Assembly: GCF_001039355.2 (NCBI RefSeq) | Contig: NW_019775180.1 | Coordinates: forward strand, 118,643 to 182,642 | DNA: 64,000 nt | Source: Lingula anatina | Taxonomy: Eukaryota; Brachiopoda; Lingulata; Lingulida; Lingulidae | Direction of reading: 5' to 3' | In this document: positions 1 to 10,800 of the stretch, one piece after another | How the letters are laid out: the number at the start of each line of letters is the position of its first letter | Numbering within the stretch: position 1 is the stretch's first letter | Program-made: the position numbers and the translations under genes | The notes under the pieces: generated by a model | Database searches by the model: none | Seen by the model: only the letters and a program-made list of their open reading frames with translations | Told to the model about the DNA's origin: nothing

Positions 1-172
1 GCTGAAAAAAGTGAAAAAACAGCATAACTTCCATAAAATTGACCCGATAGCTCTGATTTTCGAACTTGACCTGCATATTATGAATATTCATCAGTTCTGT
101 AAATTTGAATACAAAATGTAAAACGGTATTCCACTTATCGTGTTATCGCTGAGTGCACATCTGTGTCTGTAC

Positions 173-578
173 ATAAAAAATAGATGAAATGATAGAGCAG
201 TTTAAATAATTCAATGACCTACTTTAAATATAGCTACAACTGAAATAATCATATTTGCTTGTTTACAACCTCTCAAATTTTCTTATAGGATTAATGTAAA
301 TTACCAACCTGATGGAAGAGAGGGCTGTGAATTATTGGTATATCTAGTCTCTTGAGCCAAGTTCCCAGCAGCATGTCATCTGGGGACTCATCAGAAGGGC
401 AGTATGCTGTCTTGGTGTCCAACAGGGCACTCACTGTTTTCTGGCTTAGCACCATTCTGCAATATGTAGTATATGCTTTACTAATTTTTATGGTCAAATT
501 TTCATTCTGACAAATAAGAATTATAATAAGGTAAAAATAAATATTAAACATGCTTTGTTTTTGATGTTTCAAAACATC
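173..578 (-). pseudogene. Orphan second copy of a B3GLCT exon (segmental duplicate or haplotig)
   Basis: The minus strand encodes the same peptide as the real B3GLCT exon at 8520-8667, including the [12 protein letters not shown] and [11 protein letters not shown] motifs, with one A/V difference within it (TVSALL here, TVSVLL there). The flanking intron sequence is also nearly identical. This copy lies beyond the 3' end of the B3GLCT gene and has no neighbouring glucosyltransferase exons, so it cannot be part of a functional product as placed. The duplicated block continues at 3439-3568 on the far side of the LTR element. It may be a true segmental duplication or the alternative allele wrongly placed in tandem; the N at the far breakpoint (3569) favours the second. 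Confidence 0.85.
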
Positions 579-582
579 AACG

Positions 583-1034
583 TGTAATAACCAGTCGGTG
601 GTTATACACTTGTTCTTTGAGTTACTTTTTCACCAATAAGACAACCGAGACAGGCAGGAATAGTTTTCCGTTACATGGTTTATTCAAGCGCCTGAAGACT
701 CAGGTCTCTTCTACCGTATCTATAACTATCTCTCCCTCTCTCAGTCTGTAAGTCTATATCTCTCTGTGGCTCAGTCACTGCCTTTATACTCTATCTTAAT
801 TTGCATTTCAAATTAGCTTTCATAACTGTCATGAAACATGCCATGCCTATGTACATTAACTTAATTGTAGATACATTTAAATTAAATCTTGATTTGCATT
901 TTAAATGAACTTCTCTTAAACTGCCATGCAACATGTCATGTCTAAGTATATTTGAATAATTAAAACGTACAAATATATACATATCTGATGTATGCATATT
1001 TAGAAGATTCAGTTCTAATTAACGGATCACTACA
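583..1034 (-). repeat. 3' LTR
   Basis: This 452-bp terminal repeat runs from TGTAATAACC to GATCACTACA on the plus strand. It is the 3' LTR when the element is read on the minus strand, because the polypurine tract abuts it at 1041-1052. Confidence 0.9.
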
Positions 1035-1040
1035 CATATA

Positions 1041-1052
1041 TCTCCCTTTTTT
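1041..1052 (-). promoter_or_regulatory. Polypurine tract of the LTR element
   Basis: The minus strand reads AAAAAAGGGAGA, separated from the 3' LTR by ATATATG. Its position and purine run fit the plus-strand primer of an LTR retroelement, and this fixes the element's orientation. Confidence 0.7.
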
Positions 1053-1560
1053 ACCGAAAAAAAATTAAGAAACTTAATTTTTTTAAAAAACCTATTTCAC
1101 TGACACCTGTTTATACACTGTAATTAATAGAATGTTAAGCTATAATACAAAGTACATGAACATCTTCTAATCAAATTCAACCAATTTTTAACAATTTAAA
1201 CAATAATAAAACAACTATAGCTTTACATAAGCATTTAAGGACTTTTATACATACTTTAGCTTTGCATAGACATACACACATTTAAAAATAAAAATCTTAC
1301 TGCCTTACATCTTTTACTTAAATCAGTCAATAGATAGTACACGTTTCACAACATAAAAACTGGTGCATGCATTTTAAAAAAATTGGATGCAAATAAAGGA
1401 AAGTGCCACATACAAAAATTAACAGAAAATTTCATGAAAATCAATCTTAGGACAATATACTAGCCTTATTGAAAAAAATTCCAGAGAAGTTGATACCTCC
1501 ATTTTATTTTATACATTGAATAAAAGAAAAAATAATTATTAAAAATTACTCATGGACAAC

Positions 1561-2682
1561 TTACTTATTAGAAAAATACCTTATTTTGCAATGAGGTGGG
1601 TACCTCCATTTCTCTATACCTTTCAAGTGAGGTTTTTCAGTACTTTCTAAAACATCAAACAAGTCCTTCGTTTTCTTCCCTTGTTTTTCATTTCTGTCTT
1701 TATCCTTGTAATAAGCAGGTATATTCAAATTCACCATATCATTGTCCCTTTCCTCCGTACGCAGATCATTCTCTTCCTTCACTTGTTCGTCATTTTCTTC
1801 ATTGTCCTCATGGTAACACACATATTCAAACAGTTTGGTCTTATCTTTGTCCGTTTCTCCAACATGCAGTTTTTCCTTTTCCATTACTTGTTCATCATTT
1901 CCGTCATTGTCCCCATAGTATCTCTTTTGCTCAATCTTTTCCTTCGCTTGTTCGTCATTTTCTTCGTTGTCTTCATGGTAACACTCATTTTCAATCAGTT
2001 TGGTTTTATTGGTGGCCATTTCTTCAACGCGCAGCATTTCGACATTAGGGGTTTTCATCATCTTCTCACAGGGAAACTTCATCATCTTATCATCAGTAGA
2101 CTTCAACAGTTCAGCATCACTGAGCGACAACCTCTCTTCATCAGGGAACAGGAACATTTCTGCATCAGGGGAATTTAATACATCAGAAATTGAATCACCA
2201 CTGGTCATAAGGGGTTTAAAAATCTCAAATTCGGGAGATTTTGCTTTGTCAGCAACGTCACTGACCACATCATCGTTGCCTCCATCGGGGAGCTGCAACA
2301 TCTCGGCACCAGGGAATTCTTCTTTTGGAGATTTGTTAGCAACACCGCTAATCACAACCTCATTGCTCTGGATCCTCTCTCTAACTTCTTTCCCTATTGC
2401 AGTCTCTTCATCACAGCTGTCCTCACCCACTGTGCTTCTCTGCCCCACTTCTATCTGGATGCTGCTTATCATTGCTTCGAAAGACAGTTTGTTTCCATCG
2501 TCATATTCTGTTGTTTCTTCTTTCATTACTTCCCACAAATTTGCGAGGGAATTTGACAATAAAAGTACATCTTCTTTGCTTGTTTCCTGCGTCTTCAGAA
2601 CACTACTGATTCCACCCAGACAATCTAACAGCCTGCTGTAGATGTCTGGGTCTTCATACTGGTCCTCGTCTTCATACAGCAT
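1561..2682 (-). CDS. Acidic repeat protein encoded by the LTR element (unknown function)
   Basis: A 373-aa ORF starts about 60 nt after the 5' LTR, in the position usually taken by gag and in the sense orientation of the element. I do not recognise a family. The N-terminal ~70 residues (YEDEDQYEDPDIYSRLLDCL, then a leucine-rich stretch) look globular or helical. The middle has short repeats around FPDEE / DAEMF / EKMMK. The C-terminal half has four degenerate acidic/basic repeats with the cores CYHEDNEENDEQ, YYGDNDGNDEQ, CYHEDNEENDEQ and YYKDKDRNEKQ. There is no zinc knuckle (CX2CX4HX4C), no protease and no RT motif. It may be a highly diverged structural protein or a captured host exon. Overlapping plus-strand ORFs are shadows of it. 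Confidence 0.75.
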   Translation of the reverse strand: MLYEDEDQYEDPDIYSRLLDCLGGISSVLKTQETSKEDVLLLSNSLANLWEVMKEETTEYDDGNKLSFEAMISSIQIEVGQRSTVGEDSCDEETAIGKEVRERIQSNEVVISGVANKSPKEEFPGAEMLQLPDGGNDDVVSDVADKAKSPEFEIFKPLMTSGDSISDVLNSPDAEMFLFPDEERLSLSDAELLKSTDDKMMKFPCEKMMKTPNVEMLRVEEMATNKTKLIENECYHEDNEENDEQAKEKIEQKRYYGDNDGNDEQVMEKEKLHVGETDKDKTKLFEYVCYHEDNEENDEQVKEENDLRTEERDNDMVNLNIPAYYKDKDRNEKQGKKTKDLFDVLESTEKPHLKGIEKWRYPPHCKIRYFSNK

Positions 2683-2723
2683 CTTGACTATAAACTGCCT
2701 TTCTGTCTCAGCTGCTTAAGGTG

Positions 2724-2741
2724 AAACCTGGGAGCTCGCCA
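2724..2741 (-). promoter_or_regulatory. Primer-binding-site-like sequence of the LTR element
   Basis: TGGCGAGCTCCCAGGTTT begins two bases inside the 5' LTR end on the minus strand. TGG is the complement of a tRNA CCA end, and the position is the standard one for an LTR-retroelement primer-binding site. The matching tRNA was not identified. Confidence 0.5.
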
Positions 2742-2743
2742 TT

Positions 2744-3195
2744 TGTAATAACCAGTCGGTGGTTATACACTTGTTCTTTGAGTTACTTTTTCACCAATAA
2801 GACAACCGAGACAGGCAGGAATAGTTTTCCGTTACATGGTTTATTCAAGCGCCTGAAGACTCAGGTCTCTTCTACCGTATCTATAACTATCTCTCCCTCT
2901 CTCAGTCTGTAAGTCTATATCTCTCTGTGGCTCAGTCACTGCCTTTATACTCTATCTTAATTTGCATTTCAAATTAGCTTTCATAACTGTCATGAAACAT
3001 GCCATGCCTATGTACATTAACTTAATTGTAGATACATTTAAATTAAATGTTGATTTGCATTTTAAATGAACTTCTCTTAAACTGCCATGCAACATGTCAT
3101 GTCTAAGTATATTTGAATAATTAAAACGTACAAATATATACATATCTGATGTATGCATATTTAGAAGATTCAGTTCTAATTAACGGATCACTACA
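2744..3195 (-). repeat. 5' LTR
   Basis: This 452-bp repeat has the same offsets throughout as the copy at 583-1034 and one base change (3049). It is the 5' LTR in minus orientation, followed at once by the PBS-like site at 2741-2727. Confidence 0.9.
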
Positions 3196-3204
3196 CATAT
3201 ATCT

Positions 3205-3434
3205 TCTACCGTATCTATAACTATCTCTCCCTCTCTCAGTCTGTAAGTCTATATCTCTCTGTGGCTCAGTCACTGCCTTTATACTCTATCTTAATTTGCA
3301 TTTCAAATTAGCTTTCATAACTGCCATGCAACATGTCATGTCTAAGTATATTTGAATAATTAAAACGTACAAATATATACATATCTGATGTATGCATATT
3401 TAGAAGATTCAGTTCTAATTAACGGATCACTACA
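3205..3434 (-). repeat. Truncated third LTR fragment
   Basis: This is a third copy of the LTR. It begins at the LTR-internal TCTACCGTATC and has an internal deletion of roughly 100 bp or more between two AACTG words. It is joined to the full LTR by CATATATCT, which equals the first 9 bp of internal sequence next to the other LTR (1035-1043). This is expected if an LTR-internal-LTR-internal-LTR tandem lost most of one unit by short-homology deletion. Confidence 0.85.
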
Positions 3435-3778
3435 AACGGCGTTCTTACTGCATACAATTTCCTGTATTTCTTAATACATTTAAAATCTAAAATACCTGAT
3501 TCTATAAAATTGTGTCATACATCTATTTGGTCGAATGTTCATAAATGTTGCATGTTTATATTGGTTGANAAACAGTAAAATAAATAATGTGAATAAATGT
3601 GCTTCTTGCCTGCAATATTTCCTTTTCTAATAATTTGACTGGGTTTTGTATCTGATTATTATTTTGGTCTCATTTGTTTTATGAGTGTTGCTTGTGGTGT
3701 GGATTGTGTTTTCACAAATAAAATTGTGTTATTTAAGGCAAAGTTTGTATGGTGTTCATTTTCCTTTCATTATTTCCA

Positions 3779-3868
3779 GCCTATCCTAATAAACCGTGAC
3801 CTTGTGGATCGAGGAGTAGTACGATGGGTTGAAAACCAAGAAAATGCCCAACTTGCTGTGAGGGACTA
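3779..3868 (+). CDS. Terminal coding exon of an unidentified upstream gene
   Basis: A clear acceptor (CATTATTTCCAG) is followed by an open frame reading PILINRDLVDRGVVRWVENQ, then ENAQLAVRD and a TAA stop. The peptide has normal coding composition and looks conserved, but I cannot assign the family. The other exons should lie upstream on the plus strand. That sequence here is the LTR-bearing duplicate and then an N at 3569, so the gene may be broken by an assembly join. Confidence 0.55.
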
Positions 3869-5455
3869 ATATGAAGAGGTGGAGTTGGAATACACTTTGT
3901 CAACACTGTCTCAAACACACTGTAAAGGTTTTGTGTGGACTTCAGACAGATTGAGTTATGACATAAACATGAAAAATGGGAATTTTACCTAAAAAGTGTG
4001 TTGTTTATTAATCCTTTCAGCTATCTCTGTGAGCTTGGATTTAAAATGTTGGGATTGTTGCAGTGCTAGATGCAGTGGCATGAATGTTGAAGATAGATTA
4101 TAGTTGTAGTTACAAGGACATGGCATGTATCATTGTGTTTATATCTTATGAAATGGTGGGGGCACAGTGTACATATCTTTGTATGTTTCTTTTTGTTTTT
4201 GTTAATAGCGTCCGAGACGTACTACTGCCACAATATGAAAAAAAATCCTATAGACATAATACGGAGGTTTACAGAATTGCCTGCAATTTGTTGATCCTAG
4301 TTGATGCTGCCAAGTTGTTTACAAATCTCAATATTTGAACATAATAATTGATGAAAATTTCAGTTTGCTACCACAGGCAATTTTAAGCAAGCATGGTCCT
4401 TCATAGTTACTTTAATACAGCAGATACTACTTATGACATTGTTATCACACAGAAATCATTTTCTCAGTACCATGCCTTGTAATGTTATAAAACCCTTGTT
4501 GCCAAAAGTTATATAGTGTTACTGTACTATATTAATCTGCATTTAAATTGATCTGTTGCTGTTGTGTTTGTCAATCTATATATATATATATGTACTTTGC
4601 TTCCTTTTAAGAAATCTCGCTCTCATATGTTTTTCTTACCCTGTAGTGTTCAGCTGTTAATGGTCTTCTGCTATATTCTGTGTATTCCTATGCAATGCAT
4701 TTGTTTTGGACTTAAGTTTTCAGTGCCAATAGACACCATTTGTTTAGATTGCCATACTCCTAATTACCGTATTAAAAACTCGCTGTCTCCACACACTTGT
4801 TAAATGGTCTTGGGGGAATGTGGACCTCCATATTAATTTGCAGTCACATGGTAGCCCACCACAACGATTTTATACTTAGTTTCTTGGAAAGTTGCATGCC
4901 ACAATACTTGGCATAATAATATCGTTTGGGATTATGTGTGAAATAATAATCAGCAGGAAGTTACAGGTTTTTTATATCTTATGTTAAAAGGGGAAAAATG
5001 GAAAGAAACTTGTTAAATATTCTTTAAAGAATTGCCAGAATTGAGTGAATATGACAAAATTGCCTATTTAAAAAGATTTACATAATTTTTTCTCCAAATT
5101 TTGGTATTTTTAATTGTGATGTGAAGAAAAAAGGGTGCTTACTTGTGACTTTTGCAGGACTTCCAAGTAGTTTCCAAAGAATAATTTATCTAGTACAGCA
5201 TTTTTGGCAAAAAGAGAATAACACTGAACAAGTAAAGAATTGTTTTAAGAGGTTTCAGTTACTGAAAAAAAAGCGAATGAAGTCTACATTTTAAATATGT
5301 AGTAATATTTCAGTTTTGTTGTGTAGTTTAAATTAAGCTTGGTTATTATATAATTTTTTTAGAATCTTGAAATATTTCTCTAGTTTTTGTGAATACGTAC
5401 TGGATTATTTTTATGTAGTAACCTTGTGTATGGAAATAAAATTTGAATAGAATTA
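3869..5455 (+). other. Putative 3'UTR of the preceding exon
   Basis: AT-rich non-coding sequence follows the TAA. AATAAA at 5435-5440 is a plausible polyadenylation signal. I see no ORF with coding character here. Confidence 0.45.
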
Positions 5456-7868
5456 TCTTAAGAAAACTTGTTTTATATTTAACTTGAAAAGCCCTCAGAG
5501 TGCAAACCTTCATCAAGGACTTTACCTGTAAGAAATTGTAGACAATTGGCTGGTTAGAAACATTTTCGAGAAGGATGTCAATATATAAAAACTACAAAAT
5601 TGCTTTCAATCCAATGCAGCAAGTGATACATTGCATGTATGATGTAAAAAGGTAATTATTACAACTCGCGTAGCTTTAATGTAAAATGTCTTCATGCGTG
5701 ATGGTTGATGCAATTTGCCCAACTTTGAGGCAGTAAACTGCATGTGATGTGATGATGCAATAGGTCAGGTCGCAATTTACAAGGAACCTCTATGACATGT
5801 ACCATTAAAATAAACCAATACATAATTATTACTGTTTGTGTAGCTTCAATGCAGCAAGTTTGTTAGTGGTATTCTGTATAACCACCAAAAATCTACATAA
5901 TCATTTCTTCCTTGGGCCATTAATGACCTACTCTGAAAATTTTATCAAAATCCATCCATGACGTTTTGCATAATGCTGCAAAAAAAAAAAAAAAAAAAAA
6001 ATATGCATGTTGTGAAGAAATTAGGTATACTGCGGTCTTATATGTTGCTTGGTCTTTTTCTGAAGCAGAAGTGTGTTAGTGACAGCTAAATGCCAGGTTT
6101 AAGAAGTTGTTTCTAATTGGCTGTCATTATAATATCAATATTTAATGAAAAGGTAAAGATTTGTTAAATAACAAGTTAGCCATAATTCTAGTGAAAGGCA
6201 ATTGAGACTAGACAAGACAGTTTTATATTTTATTACAATTTTCTTCTTTTGCTCTTACATTGTACACCTGCACTATCTGTGCATGAATGGAATTCTGGAG
6301 AAAAATATTAACCAAAGATATTGCCATATACATTATGTAAAATAAGAAATTAGTCAAAATTCTGAAAAGATACACAAATGCGTAAGTTTAAAGGGGTTTA
6401 AAAGACATGTCAGACCTACATCAGTAATGATATTCAATATACCTGGCCTCTTTAATGTGCTACAAAAATAAGCACAATATAGCAGTGGGATTTGTGGGAC
6501 TGATTTTGCAGAAAGGTCATCCCATATTCAAATGCAATTAAATTGTATACTGAGCAGTTTTAAAATGCACCCTAACTAGACAAAATTAGGGAAATTGCAC
6601 AGATTATATTACTTAAAAATATTAAAGCAATGACAATATTTACCAAGACAATAATTACAATCACTACTCACTAGTATAAATAAAACACTAGACTAGAATA
6701 GACTAGAGATTCTATTGAGAGAATTTATAGATGGAAATGGTTTGGAGGGTACTTGAACCACTAGATTAACTTGACAACATTTTTGCACATTTGATGCAAT
6801 TTTCAACTAAATTTATCATCTGGATTAATACTGCCCTTAAATTCATCTAAGGAAAGTTGCAATCAGCAGCATTTTAGTCTGTAACGTTGATGCTTGCAAG
6901 CAAAAGCTGCAAGGGAGCCTTCTGCACTATACTTGAACAAACAAGAGTTGCAGCTTTCTATAAACTCATTTTGCAAGTTTTGAGAAAAAACTCAACTTGA
7001 ACTGTTGATCAAGCTAATTTTCCATTGAACACACATAGCAGAAAACCCTGTTTTACAGCGACATACTCAATTCATTAAATCTGTCAAAAAATTGCACACT
7101 TCTACTTCTGCAGATTAGGAAATAAAGAATGCACACATTTGTTGGGTATAAATGAAATAAATAATGGCAGTATGAGAATCCAAACTTGGAGGGGTGGCAG
7201 CATTTGAAAAATGATCACTTTTATATTACAAGAGATATGACAAATGACAGAAAAGGAGGATCCCACATTGGTTCGTTGGAAAATAATGCTGCTTACCCCT
7301 TGAAAATTCAGTAAGCAGGAGTTTTTCACGGGGAAAATCCTGCACTGTCCACAGAGAGTAAGCTATACTCTAACCACAGGGTCCGCATGTACTCTGCTAC
7401 AAAATTATTGTATCGGACCCTGTGAGATTTGACATGATCAAGGGAACCTGTTCCTTGTCAGACATATCCTTTGTGTTTTTCAGTAAGGGTGATTTCACAC
7501 CTACCAGTAGGTGCTGAGAAGCACACATCCCAGTGTTACATAATGCATGTCTAGCATGGCTTCAGACCTACTCCATATGCCAAGCTGAGCGAAAATATCC
7601 AATCCAACAATCACCCTCCTCTGCTACTGAGCCACCGTTCAAGGAGCAGGTACGGGCAGAGAAGTTTGGGCCCAGAAGTTTCGTAAGAGCAGACAAGCTG
7701 ATTGGGTGTATACCTTCCCACAGGGGCCTATACCTTAATTTTGTACACTATTTAAGAAGCCTCTGATAGCAAAGGGTAAGAATAAGCTAGGTTTAAACTA
7801 TACTGTAGGAATAGTAAGGACTTGGATGCAAATAATGTTGTGAGATGACTGAGGAGCATCTAACACTT
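5456..7868. other. Intergenic / B3GLCT 3' flank
   Basis: No exon is recognisable. The interval holds a pure A run near 5980-6000. The minus-strand 3'UTR of B3GLCT must start at 7868 and run leftward, but I could not fix its end. Small ORFs near 7100-7330 and 7533-7766 have no recognisable sequence. Confidence 0.5.
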
Positions 7869-10800
7869 TTACAACTCATCATGGACGTCTTCAATGATAA
7901 TTTTTGGTTTTCTTGGTTTTTCAGGTTCGTTTTCCTTGGCTATATCCTTTTCTTTCAACCACTGGTTATATACTTTATATGGATCTACCATCCAATGTTT
8001 ATGGAAAGAAATAGGTTCTTCCTGGTGACCAAGATAATCCCCAGCATAGTCATCTGGTCTGGCCTGGAATAAAAAAGAAACAAAACAACTGCAAAATAAG
8101 AAGTTCACTTAATTACGTAGAGGTTTACAGGCCCGTAGCCAGCAATTTCAAAAGGGGGGTTCGTTTTCTGAAAAAAATGGACCTTTTTCCATAAAAACAT
8201 CATGTTCCCAGATCAAATTTTACCCTGAGTGGACCTTTTCCCAGCAAAAGAGGCGGTTCTTTCGAACACCCCGAACCTCCCCTGGCTACAGGCCTGGGTT
8301 TGTGGCAGACTTTCTATGGCAAAATAATACACTCAATAACTCTACTGAGTTTGATGAATGTTTAAATTTTTAAACTCACAAATAATAAAAATAGATGAAA
8401 TGATAGAGCAGTTTAAATAATTCAATGACCTACTGTAAATATAGCTACAATTGAAATAATCATATTTGCTTGTTTACAACCTCTCAAATTTTCTTATAGG
8501 ATTAATGTAAATTACCAACCTGATGGAAGAGAGGGCTGTGAATTATTGGTATATCTAGTCTCTTGAGCCAAGTTCCCAGCAGCATGTCATCTGGGGACTC
8601 ATCAGAAGGGCAGTATGCTGTCTTGGTGTCCAACAGGACACTCACTGTTTTCTGGCTTAGCACCATTCTGCAATATGTAGTATATGCTTTACTAATTTTT
8701 ATGGTCATATTTTCATTCTGACAAATAAGAATTATAATAAGGTAAAAATAAATATTAAACATGCTTTGTTTTTGATGTTTCAAAACATCAACGGCGTTCT
8801 TACTGCATACAATTTCCTGTATTTCTTAATACATTTAAAATCTGAAATACATGATTCTATAAAATTGTGTCATACATCTATTTGGTCGAATGTTCATAAA
8901 TGTTGCATGTTTATATTGGTTGAATCACACATTATATGTTTTATAACAGTACAGTTAAGAGGCAAACTCACCCACCGCCGCCAGTGATATAATCATATCC
9001 CAGCCCTGAAGAAGTTCCGTAGCCATACCTCTCTCCCAGGGCAACCTTTTCCTCTGGATTATAGCAAGCTAGAAGTCTCTGAAGTCTACTTACACTAAAA
9101 TATTGCAGAGGAGATTTCATAAGTGATGTTCTGGTAAATATGAAACTTAACATAAAGGTATTTATAGCTTCAATTTCATGTAGAAAGTGAAATGATCAAA
9201 CTTCTGATCATTATCAACAGACTACAAATAAGAATTTCCATCAGAAAAAAAAGAGGTACTTGTTTGTTGAATTGAATAGCTGTTAATCTTAATGGCAGTT
9301 TCTTGGTGAAGAAGTATTGTTTTCTCAAAGTTATATTTGTCTTCCATCAGATCTTGGTTACTGTGTATGCAGACCACATAGCCCCACTGTTTGACAAGTT
9401 TACTCCACTACCTGATGGTGAATTGAGAACCAAGATTGAAGAGCTGGCAGCAGGCATAGGGTTTCCACTGTTCAAGTTGTGTGTAGTTATACTTGAGAGT
9501 ATCTTGTTCAAAACGTTTAAAGTGCACTATGATTTCACGTAGAACAGTAGGATCATTTTATACCTAATAAAGTTCCATTCAATATTTGATTGTATAGATA
9601 ATTTCATGTCTGTTATAATTGTTTATTTTTTTTTAAATTAATTAAAGATGCTATTTACCTCAGTAGGGTGTCATCATCAGCAACGACTAACCATGGAATC
9701 TTGGATAAATTTTCTTTACTATGAACTCTTTTTAGTATGGCAAGAAATTTGCCGCAATGACCTGTGAAATATTGATTAGTATTTCAGTAATTGGCTAATC
9801 TACACCAAAAAGCTAATTCAAAAATAAAACGTGCAATCTTTCTATACACGCTGATACATGCAACAATTTCATTGGATCATTACACTACAAAAAGCTTCTT
9901 AATGAAATGAAATATCTGATTACTATTGCTGGCCCAACTGGTTTTGGGTACATATACATTAACTAAAAATTAAATTAGTAAATCTGATGCTATTTCAGGC
10001 TTGACACAAAATTGCTATTCTTACCTGTTCTTCAAAACAAATAACAAACAATTATGATTCAAAACCATACAGTTTTCTTGAAGAACAACAATTTAAATGT
10101 AAAAATCTTTTAAACATTCACTGAATCATTTATACCTCTGACAGTGTTTGGCACTCCTAAATCAATTGTCGGTATACTGCTATCTTCCTTTTCACTGTAA
10201 TATTCTATGTTCATAGCATCTTGTCCCCATGTTTTTTGAACCACAGGTACTGGAAAATATATTTTTATTTTTAAACCTTTTTTCTTAAAATATGTATACT
10301 ATACACTAGAAGTATAATTGTTTTGAAAATAACAGGCAGTCTTGCCAATCCTTACAAACCTAAAGATGATCAGTTATGCCAATAATTACTGTACTGTACT
10401 TAAGATGATAAAATTTCTTTAACAAGCCTATAGTTGCAAACTTTATTACTCATCATTTAAATACAACTATTATACTTTTTCCAGACTTCTTCAAGAACAA
10501 TTTTAAACAAACATACCTCTTTCTGTATGATATTGTTCACAGGTTTTTATTGCAAAAAATATTTTTTCTTTTGGAACAGGAGCCCCCTATGTAAAAAATA
10601 TGTATAAAACTAGTATATAGTCACAAAAGAGTAATTCCCTCCGGGTCCCTTAGACTTATATAATACCCCAAACACTGCAGGAGTTTTCATTCTTATATCT
10701 ATAAAGTAGTGAAGCTGTTGATTTATTAGTTTAATGTTCCTATCAATGAATCATAAGCTTTCATCTATTGATTTTTATAGGAAAAAATATGGTTAAATAA

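Larger units (their letters stand above)
583..3434 (-). mobile_element. Young non-autonomous LTR retroelement with tandem third-LTR remnant
   Basis: Two direct repeats of exactly 452 bp (583-1034 and 2744-3195) begin TG and end CA, and I see only one difference between them (C at 888, G at 3049). The outer ends are flanked by the 4-bp duplication AACG (579-582 and 3435-3438). The duplicate segment near 8790 reads straight through ATCAACGGCGTT, which is the empty site. On the minus strand a primer-binding-site-like TGGCGAGCTCCCAGG follows the 5' LTR by 2 nt, and a purine tract AAAAAAGGGAGA (1052-1041) precedes the 3' LTR. There is no reverse transcriptase, integrase or protease coding sequence, so the element must depend on proteins supplied by another element. 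Beyond the 5' LTR are 9 bp of the element's internal end (3196-3204) and a shortened LTR (3205-3434). Confidence 0.92.

Noticed and set aside
1596-2641. Plus-strand ORFs opposite the LTR-element ORF
   Set aside because: They are antisense shadows of the minus-strand acidic repeat ORF, whose direction fits the PBS and polypurine tract.
791-3158. The 68-aa minus-strand ORFs inside both LTRs
   Set aside because: They lie within the LTRs (791-997 and 2952-3158) with no coding features, and duplicate only because the LTRs do.
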